Shown: one piece after another, positions 32,858-41,466 of the stretch
How positions within the stretch are numbered: the stretch's first letter is position 1
How the letters are laid out: every line of letters starts with the position of its first letter
Assembly: GCA_003194525.1 (NCBI GenBank)
Contig: NBIV01000102.1
Coordinates: 124,001 to 188,000 of the forward strand
Length of the DNA stretch: 64,000 nt
Direction: 5' to 3'
DNA from: Gracilariopsis chorda
Lineage: Eukaryota; Rhodophyta; Florideophyceae; Gracilariales; Gracilariaceae
Translations under genes and position numbers: made by a program
The notes under the pieces: model-generated
The model's input: the letters and a program-made list of their open reading frames with translations, nothing else
What the model was told of the DNA's origin: nothing
The model's database searches: none

Positions 32858-32937
32858 TTTGTGGTGTATATGTGCGTTTGTCATAGGGGTCACTGCCATG
32901 GTTCACACCGGACTTGTGGCCTAGTGGTTTTGGTTAC
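32858..32937. repeat. Dispersed ~80-bp unit, second copy
   Basis: Nearly identical to 14794-14870: both have TGTGGTGTATATGTGCGTT, GTCACTGCCATGGTTCACAC and CTTGTGGC.TAGTGGTTTT. The last part (TGGCCTAGTGG) fits an RNA polymerase III A-box, as in tRNA-derived SINEs. No B-box is visible and this copy lacks the long flanking direct repeats seen at 14.7-15.0 kb. Confidence 0.75.
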
Positions 32938-33179
32938 CACACTCTTCGCCACGAAGAAAATTCACTGCGACGTAAATAGTTCCAAGAGTCAGATCCTGCG
33001 TTTTTTGTTCTGTACAAAAGATCTGAGATGTATGTCCATTAACATTGGTACGGCACTATATTCATTTCTGTGACCTAAGGATAACTACTGCCTTAAAGGA
33101 TTCCGCTGTCGTGACATCTGAAGGTACAGGGTACTTCTCTTCTTTATTTTGGGTTCAGTATGTCTGATTACGGCATACT

Positions 33180-33543
33180 GATAGAGATTTTCCTTTTTAT
33201 GAGAAAAACCCCGCTCCTAAGAAAGGCTAACAACTTCTGTGGCCACTGGCGGACTATCTCCGCCAGTCTTACCTTTTCTCTCTGCTGCGGCAGGAAGCTC
33301 GCGTCTCCTAGAATCTGTCCGCTTAGGACAACGAAGCACATAGTGTTCAGCGCTGTTGATAGCGTGCGTGTTACAGTCACATTGTGATGGTTTCCCTTCT
33401 ATGTAGCTTGCAACAGGGTGAAGCTTCGGCGTGTGTCCTACATAGATCTGAGACAGCGTGACTTCTGCTTTCCGCGGCGATATGATGTTTTGTAGTTCTT
33501 CTGGGACATCATTGATCAGAGGCTTGGCTCTAGAGGCAGCCAT
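33180..33543 (-). mobile_element. LINE-like retroelement remnant (C-terminal Cys/His region)
   Basis: Translated frame AEVTLSQIYVGHTPKLHP...CDC...EHYVLRCP is the kind of C-terminal tail found after reverse transcriptase/RNase H in non-LTR elements (Cys-x-Cys ... His-x4-Cys). It matches the remnant at 37734-38111 (AEVALSQLAVGHTPCLHP...CRC...DHYVLRCP). The last part (VRQWPQKLLAFL) continues in another frame, so this copy is frameshifted. No reverse transcriptase is left upstream that I could recognise. Confidence 0.55.
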
Positions 33544-34549
33544 TATTCGTGTCTTGGCGTCCTCAAAGTAGACCGGTACTCTTGACTTGATCTTTCAAAG
33601 GAGTGCTCAAACCTTGCTTTGCAAGGCTATCCACCCTTTCATTCTGGTACAGGGTACATTGAGCCCAAAACTCTTTGCCTTCTTATATCGGAGGGAAAGG
33701 GGGTTTCCTTGGTTCAATCTCTACCACAGTCTCGGCACTAGAGACACGAGCCCACATAAATACACATACACACCCACACAAATTTTTATCGAGGGGCCCT
33801 ATGGTCGTGCTAAATTAGCAATGCTACCCTATCTCACGGATTCGCAGAGAGTTCACGCTACATTCTCTCGGCAGTCGCAGTAGTTCTAGTCACTTACAGG
33901 CCTATGACAGAGAGCTGATCATAGACTTGCCTACTGAGTCGAACGGCCTGCAACGTTTCTACCAGTGTCATGTGAATTTCGTTTGCTTGGGTACTCCGTT
34001 TAGGCTTGTTCCGTTTCTCGTATTCCGAATAAGCGATAGTCGGGAGATACGTTCTCTATTCTAACGGACTGGTTTCTGCAATATTCTCGAACGCTGATCC
34101 TTTTGGCTTCTCTTTGGTTCATCTAGAAAGTCTTCTACGAAGATCAGGATACCACTGCGCCCGAGCGATGCAGGTTTGCCCCAGATATGAGCATAGTGCT
34201 ACGTGAAATGGGCAATGGCGTTTACCGTTTACAATAGTAAACACATAATACAGCACTATCAAGTATTCATTAAACACTATGAAGACCAGAACACTCATGC
34301 TCCTACATACCCTTCGTAACCTGCGACCAACAGTGCTCCCCGGTTCTTCGTCTGCTACTGATTGCTCATTAAGCCTTAGCACCACATGTATTATGGTACA
34401 GTCAAAGCCATGTGAGTGTCAGATGGAATTAAGTGGTGGAAGACTTGCATGCTTTTGCATTGCCTCATTACATATGTTGGACCTCAAGATGTGACAAGGA
34501 AGAGACTGCAAGGTTTGCAATTGCAGCTTGCAGCGGCAACTCTTGTTTC

Positions 34550-36219
34550 TTACGCTTTGCGATCGTCTTGAACACTGTAAATTCTTTCTGCACTGCCGAC
34601 CTCTTGGACACTGCCGACCTCCTGGGCGCCACCAACTATTTCGATCTCTTCAGCAATTTGGACACCATCATCTTTTTGGTCACCGCTAGCTTTCTGTGTA
34701 CCATCATCTTTCTGGTCACCGCTAGCTTTCTGTGTACCATCATCTTTCTGGTCACCGCTAGCTTTCTGTGTACCATCATCTTCCTTAGGATTACCACCCT
34801 CTGCACCAGTCGCAGTGGCTTGGACCTTTTCAGACTGTGAAGCGTCATGTATATCCAGCATCTTATCCGCGTCTGAACCAGTGTTTGTGGCTTCCTTAAA
34901 GCCGGCAATGTCACTAGCATCAGCATCTTGCTTCAAGAAGTTGGTTTCTTTTTTGAGATTAGAATCCTCGAAGTTCTCTGATATTCTCGAGAGAACGCCC
35001 GTGATACCAGTGAGTACGGAGAGTATGGCCTTATGCTCCTTTTGCACCAGTTGAAACATATCTTCCTGAATCTTCAGGCGCTGCATATCAATCTTCTGTC
35101 TTTCTTCTTCAATAGCCAACCGTTTGCGGTTCTGCTTCTGAATATCTTCTTCAAGTGCCAATCTTCTCTCCTCCAGCACATGCCCGCGGCGGCCTTTACG
35201 GGCCACAGGCGATGTTGGTTCTGGTTCCTTCTCGTGAAGGTCAATGCCTTCCATATAGCCGTTCCCAATAGACTGAGTCTCCTTGAGAGTGCGATGAGGT
35301 CGAGGGGGGTGAAGGAGCCGACTATTTCAGCTTTCGCTTCAGTCTTCGTTCGGACTGGAGCGCTCATCCGCCTGCGCTTCGCGCGGCGAGAGAGAAATCG
35401 TTCCAACTCCAGACCGCGTTTGTCTGCAGAGTGCCGATGGTCCTTATTGATGACATCCGGTCCTGAAAGCGCTTGTTGCACAATGCCACGTACGATGACG
35501 TCCAGAAGGTGGTGGAGCTTTCGTTCGACCTCCGGATCGCGATCAACATCAATCTCTTCAGGTCCTGTAGCATTCACATGATTGTTGATCAGCTGTTGAT
35601 ATCGTACAGTCAGTTGAGGGACGGTGGGTGGACCTTTTGCAGGTGCGCTTGGTGCTGGCGTCGGCGGTACGTCCGGGAAATCACACTGTGCAATCATGTA
35701 TTGACGAATTGCAGAAAGCTGCGGGATAGCCTCATTGCGAGATAAGAGGTGAACGTTTTTTTGAAGAACCTGTTCAAGAAGCATTATGTCGAGAAAGTCG
35801 TTAAATGCGTACTTCCGTGGGGGCCTACCAACACTTCTGGGGTATATAGCGTTAATAATCTTGCTGAAGATTTGATTTAGGAGACGGGAGCGCTTGTTCA
35901 ATTGCATTTCATGGAATGGGTGTTTTGTAGCAGGCACGTCCCTACTTGGGTGATTAGTGATAAGGTGGCGATAGCGTTCAAGCAACTGGGTTGCAGTTGC
36001 TGGGATATCAGTTGCCGACGGAGCATGGTGATGGGATGTTATGGCACAAAATCCGCCGGAGCTGATCATCTGCTCGCGAATCGCCCCGAAGGCGGCCCGA
36101 GTCTTGTGAAAAGGAATGAGGTAGACCTCGGTTGTGAGGACGATTGTAAGGAGCTCATTATCCACGCAGTAGTTGAACGGGAACGGCGTGCTATCTTCTT
36201 TACCTTCATCGAATGCCAT
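34550..36219 (-). pseudogene. SANT/Myb-like duplicated DNA-binding protein, frame broken at a C6 run
   Basis: Two overlapping frames (36219 down to 35074, and 35254 down to 34550) read as one protein if one base is added in the C6 tract at 35304-35309 (G6 on the plus strand); the total would be 556 residues. The N-terminal part has two related units, each ending ...TATQLLERYRHLITNH / TVPQLTVRYQQLINNH and a helical region, like trihelix/SANT-type domains found in transposon-linked and oomycete or fungal families. The C-terminal part has a coiled coil (RRLALEEDIQKQNRKRLAIE...) and a threefold 12-residue repeat of GDQKDDGTQKAS type. It may be an assembly error in a live gene, or a decaying gene. 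The coiled coil after SANT domains is typical of this architecture. Function unknown. Confidence 0.6.
34665..34772. repeat. Coding tandem repeat, 3 x 36 bp
   Basis: Units starting CCATCATCTTT at 34665, 34701 and 34737, with a partial fourth from 34773. They encode the 12-residue repeat near the end of the SANT-like protein. Units are almost identical, with one change in the first. Confidence 0.92.
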
Positions 36220-36954
36220 GATATCGGCTCTGGAGGGGGGAACAACAGCGCGAAACAGAGATGAACGTTAAGGGGTTTACGATCCCTTCAGTTCCACAAT
36301 AGGAAGGGGAGCTTTGCGAAGCCGGTGCGAGATCGGTTTGCAGAGGTCCTTGGACACCCAATTAAGTACCGGTTGAAATTCCCCCTCTATGCAATCACAA
36401 AACAAAAGGGTGAAGGCGTAGAGGGCCAACCCTTTGAGCAATCAAACTTTTGATACGTACGCACACTGGTGTAGAGGTATTTTGGCGCCAAATATTTGAT
36501 CCCTACAGTGACGGGTGGCAGGTTCGAAGTAGGATTCTGAGACTCGGAATATCTAAATGGAGTGCGTTAGAAGTCCTGACGTACCCCATGTGCTTAGATC
36601 TTCTAACGTAGCCTAATCCATGTACTAGAAGTTCTAACGTACTCCATGTATTCCACGTCTCAGAAACCTGAGGCCTCGATGTATGAAGCGTCTCTGCAGG
36701 GAAGGTGATTCAGTTTCCAGTCCAGAGATTGATGATGTACGACGGTGCGTACAAACATCACAGACGACTAAGTGAGTACCACGGGTGCCGCTGTGTCTAA
36801 GGCAGAGTTGCGTTGGCGATGATAGCACTCCTTTGCACCTCGATGAAAGCGTGACTTCCCTGATTAAAAGTAAGATCATCATCAGCGATGATGGTGTTAA
36901 TAAATTGTGCTTCTCTTTGAGTTTACTGCGACTTGCGACTGATCTTCAACCAAT

Positions 36955-37360
36955 ATGGAGAAGCCTAATTCAGACTTCGACGTACTAACTCTCTAATAAG
37001 CTAGTCTTTGCCCTGAAAGCCAAATCCTTGAGGCAGACCCAGTTGTGCATCCATTTTGCTTCCTCCTGATTCGCATTGACAGGAAGGTCCGCACACCATG
37101 GCGGTTTTATTCATGCACTGTGCCCATGTCGGGACTACTGGCTATTCCGGCGCGAGCCTTCAGCGCAGTACTAATCCAGCAAACAGCGAACCGACACCGC
37201 AGCTCTAGAGATCAGCTACCAAAGTATCTTCAACTCCTTTGTCCGGAAGAGCTTAACGACATTCCGGGTCTAGGCATATTTCAGAACACCACAGAGAGTA
37301 ACTGGATGTGTGGAATGCGTTTCTTAGTTCTTGCACTTTGGCCGTCTTCCAACTGATAAA
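36955..37360. repeat. Dispersed repeat, copy B (longest uninterrupted)
   Basis: Matches both halves of copy A at 5.6-6.7 kb without the ~870-bp insertion. One frame on the plus strand reads RSSRDQLPKYLQLL then LNDIPG; copy A has a broken SSRDELQQL...FNDIPG, so the repeat may derive from a coding region of a mobile element. Ends approximate. Confidence 0.5.
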
Positions 37361-37733
37361 CGCTTTGCGAAACCAACTTTCGGATTTCATGTTTCCTGTT
37401 CTCCCTAATGCAGTGGCCGGGAAAAGGAAACCGGTGTGAAGCGGATTCACGCCTGACACGAAGCCAAATGCTTACTCGCGGTTACTGACTATCATTCTCA
37501 ACCATCTGAAGACAAGCAAGCTCTCTGGTCAACGCCGCTGGGGTGCTTGTACGTTCACATTGCACCTATGTCACGTCCGTGAACTTGCTGAACATTTCTT
37601 CTTCACTGTCCCTACCAGTGGGTATTGTTGTGTTCAATTTTTTTTGCTGATCAGGCTGCAGTACCGATGATACTCCATTTCGCTACGGCGTTCCTTCTCT
37701 CTCTCTCTCTGTCTCTTTTGCGGGTACACTAGT

Positions 37734-38111
37734 TTAATTCCTGCTTTGTGCAGAACGCTTCAATTGAAAGTAGCGTTCTCTGGTTAGGAAAACCAGCATT
37801 CGTTCAGGCCACTTTCTGATGATTTCGAGAACCCCCAGTCCATGTCGTTCTTGTATAGCTGGCAAACAAAATCTTCTTGATAAGGTCCTCAATGGACATC
37901 TTAAAACATAATGGTCCACATCGTTTAACACACCGAGCCTACATCTGCAAACCAATCGCCGCTTTGATGAATAAGACCCCAAAGGATGCAAGCATGGTGT
38001 ATGACCCACTGCCAGTTGCGATAAAGCAACTTCGGCTTCTCGTTGAGATACCACCCTATCGGCTTCCTTAGGGACACTACGGCGTTCCTTACCATCCAGA
38101 ATGTTCCCCAC
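37734..38111 (-). mobile_element. LINE-like retroelement remnant, second copy
   Basis: A 125-codon frame with AEVALSQLAVGHTPCLHP, a Cys-Arg-Cys ... His-x4-Cys motif and IRKWPERMLVFLTRERYFQLK at the end, homologous to the 33.2-33.5 kb remnant and to the C-terminal region of non-LTR retrotransposon polyproteins. The frame is intact over this part but the reverse transcriptase is not recognisable upstream (above 38111). Confidence 0.6.
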
Positions 38112-38904
38112 TTTTCACCTGGACCTACCTTATCAGTTCTTCCGTGCAGAAACCTCTTTAAACGACAAGATTTACTGATACCTATCCACGTAAGGATACC
38201 AGGATACCAGGCTCATAGGCAAAGCCGTTGCAGCTTGCAGTCGGACATGCGTATGGTTGCAACTTGCCTGGATGGCTAACGAGTTCTATGGCCATTGAGG
38301 TGCATGCCACACGTATCTCTTAGATCCGGAAGAACATTTTCAGTTTCGGTTCCGCTTGCGAACACCGTGGAGGAAACTTGAACTGCCATCTCTTAGCGAG
38401 AGGCCTAATATGGATGTTTTGTACGTTGTTCAAAAACGGCAGGAGCTACCAGTAGTGGCCTTCCTTAATAGAGAAGCCTTCGCAGAGAAGTCTTACCGTG
38501 CTTTCGGAAGTAGGAACACCGCTCATGAACAAAAACGAACAGACTCGTCACTGAACATAGTGGAGCAGTGCGCAATCCGCCCATGCATCAGCTGCAAGCG
38601 CAGTGAAAAACAGTAATTCCAGTCTCCATGTCACCTCGTCACACGGCATTTCTCAATCCAGCGCGTCGTCTTGCCTTTCAGAAGACGAGAGTTGGCTCTA
38701 CTCGTCACAAATTCCACATTGCAAGACTGAGAGCCCCTGAATTTCGAGGAAAGCCACAGCTTTTTCCGGTTCGGTACTCCCTCTCGCGGCTGCTTTGGAC
38801 TTTGTTTTGAGCTTGCTCATCAGACCATCAGTTGTAATCCTGGAAATTGCAGGCTGGAACCCTTTGCGAAACTCGCAAAAGTTACGAGTCCAAGTATACA
38901 TGTC

Positions 38905-40599
38905 ATGCAGTGTATTGGCAGTAAACTGGCAAGAGACGGTCTTTGGAATGGAATGCTTGATGTTAACGGTCATATCCTTCAAAGCAGAAGTTGCCTACGA
39001 CGCTCTCTGTTTTCTCAAGACACTAGTGTCCTTCAGAATGATATTTCCAGTAGACCCCGACTGCGGAGCAAGCCCAGCGCGATTCACGTAAGGAAGTTTT
39101 CTGAAGTACCCGGAACAATGAAATTGACTTTGTCTGCCTTGGAGTCCGGACGCTTAGCGAAGTCTCTGCATACTCCTAAGTATGCAAGAAGAGATCTGTC
39201 ACCCGGAATACTTCACTTTGGAGTCGGCAACTTCCACCGTGCTCACCACGCCATGTATCTTCATCGTCTTTTTCAAGACAAGAAAAACCTAGATTGGGCG
39301 ATTGTAGGGGCAGGCGTGCGGTCAAGCGAGAAAGCTCATTTCGAGAGCCTACAAAATCAAGACTTCTTATCCACTGTTGTTGAACAATCTGCAACGTCCT
39401 CTCGGGCAACCGTTATCGGTTCAATGGTAGAGCTAGTCGCACCTGCAAATTATGAAGAAATACTCAACAGACTTATTCAACGAGACATCCGCATTGTTTC
39501 TTTGACAGTAACAGAGGGAGGATACTTCCTGACTGACAGCGGTGACTTCGACATTGAAACCCCGGAAATACAACAGGATGCTAACGGAGGACATCCTCCC
39601 AAGACTGTGTTCGGGCTTATTGTGGCTGCTTTGAAAGAACGGCGAGAACAGCGCCTGCCCCCGTTCACGGTCATGTCATGCGATAATATTCCTCATAACG
39701 GTGATGTTTCTCGTAATGCCACTTGTTCCCTTGCTGCGGTTTCCAATCCCTCCCTTGCCCAGTGGATAAAGGACAACGTTTCCTTCCCGAATAGCATGGT
39801 GGATCGGATAACACCCGTAACCGGAGAAACCGAACGAAGAATAGTCAAAGAGAGGTACCATGTAGATGATGACGTTCCCGTGTTCTGTGAAGACTTTATA
39901 CAATGGGTTGTAGAGGATCACTTCTGTGCTGGACGACCTCGGTATGAAGATGTAGGGGTGTCGTTCGTCTCAGATGTGCTGAAATTCGAAACGATGAAGC
40001 TTCGAATACTAAACGGAGGACATGCGATAATAGCATATCCTGCTGCCTTGTCTGGAATAGAGTTCGCACATGAAGCCATGGAAACACCGCTGATAAAGGA
40101 TTTCCTACTTAAGGTCGAGATTGATGAAATCTTGCCTACGATTCGGGACGTGACTTACAATGAACTTCGGAGCTACCTATCAGTGATCTGCACACGCTTT
40201 GCCAACCCAAAGATCGGGGACACAATTCGTCGTCTGTGCTTTGACGGATCACACAGGCAACCACAGTTTATACTTCCAACAATCTTGGACCGCCTTGCTG
40301 GTGGCCATACCACCGAAGGCCTTGCACTAGTATCAGCTCTGTGGTGTAGGTACTGTTACGGTGCTGATGAGACCGGCAAAAGGATAGAGGCAAATGATCC
40401 AGATTGGAAAAAACTGGTTAGTGCTGCATCCTCAGCGAGGGAGGATCCAGTGTGCTGGTTGCAACAGAAATCAATCTACGGAGACCTGGCACACTGTGCT
40501 CAATTTGTGAGCTCGTTTGATAAATGGCTGAGGAGGTTGTGGAATCTCGGAACAGAGGCTACAATCAAGTCTTACCTTACCGAGGAAAAAGAGAATTGA
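38905..40599 (+). CDS. Mannitol 2-dehydrogenase-family polyol dehydrogenase
   Basis: NAD(P)-dependent long-chain polyol dehydrogenase, interconverting a sugar alcohol such as mannitol or arabinitol and the keto-sugar. Family marks: Rossmann start GILHFGVGNFHRAHHAMYL, DWAIVGAGVR, LTVTEGGYF, a CDNIPHNG block, and the catalytic motif KLRILNGGHAIIAYPAAL with the K-x4-N-x2-H triad. The body from the ATG at 39118 has 493 residues, the usual size. The frame is open from ATG 38905 (564 residues), and the extra 71 residues contain an Arg/Ser-rich part ending RKFSEVPG, which could be a mitochondrial presequence. I give the longer form but cannot prove that start. Single exon. Exact substrate is not fixed by sequence; a role in mannitol turnover is inference. 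Confidence 0.88.
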   Translation: MQCIGSKLARDGLWNGMLDVNGHILQSRSCLRRSLFSQDTSVLQNDISSRPRLRSKPSAIHVRKFSEVPGTMKLTLSALESGRLAKSLHTPKYARRDLSPGILHFGVGNFHRAHHAMYLHRLFQDKKNLDWAIVGAGVRSSEKAHFESLQNQDFLSTVVEQSATSSRATVIGSMVELVAPANYEEILNRLIQRDIRIVSLTVTEGGYFLTDSGDFDIETPEIQQDANGGHPPKTVFGLIVAALKERREQRLPPFTVMSCDNIPHNGDVSRNATCSLAAVSNPSLAQWIKDNVSFPNSMVDRITPVTGETERRIVKERYHVDDDVPVFCEDFIQWVVEDHFCAGRPRYEDVGVSFVSDVLKFETMKLRILNGGHAIIAYPAALSGIEFAHEAMETPLIKDFLLKVEIDEILPTIRDVTYNELRSYLSVICTRFANPKIGDTIRRLCFDGSHRQPQFILPTILDRLAGGHTTEGLALVSALWCRYCYGADETGKRIEANDPDWKKLVSAASSAREDPVCWLQQKSIYGDLAHCAQFVSSFDKWLRRLWNLGTEATIKSYLTEEKEN

Positions 40600-41466
40600 C
40601 TACGTGATGTTCAATGTTGTTTTTTCGTTGTTGTTGTCGTTTACATGATGTTCGATATTTGTGTGTGTGTTTGCAGTTTCTCGACGTTACGGCTTTCCTC
40701 GCCTTTTTCGTGCTGGTCGCACTATGCCAAGCTTGCTCCCTAGAGGACGTCCGTAGCAGGAGAGCACCAAGACAGAGCGGAATCCAATCGCCGCTGTGCC
40801 GCCCAGAAGCATCGGTATTGTAGTATCCTGTCTACCCTGTCTTTATGTAAGCACTGACGATTCCAGGCATTGGTTCGGATCGTAGGACGCCTCTTATTTT
40901 CAAGGACATCCTGTCTTCGTGATCATTTCCCTGGAAAGATGAGGTAGATCACGACACTCGCGTTGGGGAAATCCAGGGAAAAGTGGACAGCATTGCCTAC
41001 TGCGTGTACACAGCTTGCGGCCCTGCCGATCTACATGACTCCTCGGTTTCGTGATCTCCTGGGCGAGTCCAAAGACGTCCCAGGCCTAATCACCCATCGC
41101 GGTACTCCCCCAGCTCAAGTCGACCAACTGCCGCAAAATAGAATAAGCCGTTAAAGCTTCGACCTCGCTCTCGCTCACAAATCGAATCATCTTTTCGAGT
41201 TGCGCTTAAAGGTATCGATACTTCACGTTTAGTGCAGTTCTCTCAGCGGCCTGCGACCATCAGTGGCACACAGATCACAGTCGTGAATAGTCTTCACAAG
41301 TCGTCACGTTAGGATATAAAATTGTAGTGCTTCAATTGCTGCTTTTTACATGATGTCAGAGGAAAGTCTCCAATCAAGAAGTTTTTACCTGTTAGTTTCA
41401 CGAGTATCACAAAATGAATAGGTCTCACATCGATGAAAGGTGTGATTAGCTGGCATAAAACTGATG
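40600..41466. other. Intergenic between two convergent 3' ends
   Basis: About 870 bases following the polyol dehydrogenase stop and the CNNM stop. Only short GT-rich runs near 40660 are noted; no gene. Confidence 0.5.

Larger units (their letters stand above)
31624..34549. other. 2.9-kb stretch with repeat and LINE remnants, no intact gene
   Basis: Contains a GT dinucleotide run near 31942, one copy of the dispersed repeat (about 31990-32090), an inverted repeat TTAAAGGGTTA/TAACCCTTTA near 32467-32493, the 80-bp dispersed unit at 32858-32937 and a LINE-like remnant at 33180-33543. Nothing else is supported. Confidence 0.55.
36220..38904. other. 2.7-kb stretch with repeats and a LINE remnant
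   Basis: After the SANT-like gene promoter comes a pair of TTCTAACGTA(C/G).CC(A/T) words near 36600-36650, then repeat copy B (36960-37260) and a LINE remnant (37734-38111). A CT dinucleotide run lies at about 37690-37710. Nothing else is supported. Confidence 0.5.

Noticed and set aside
36461-36530. Possible tRNA-like sequence (TGGTGTAGAGG ... GGTTCGAAG)
   Set aside because: A-box and B-box words are present at plausible spacing, but neither acceptor nor T-stem pairs, so not a tRNA gene.
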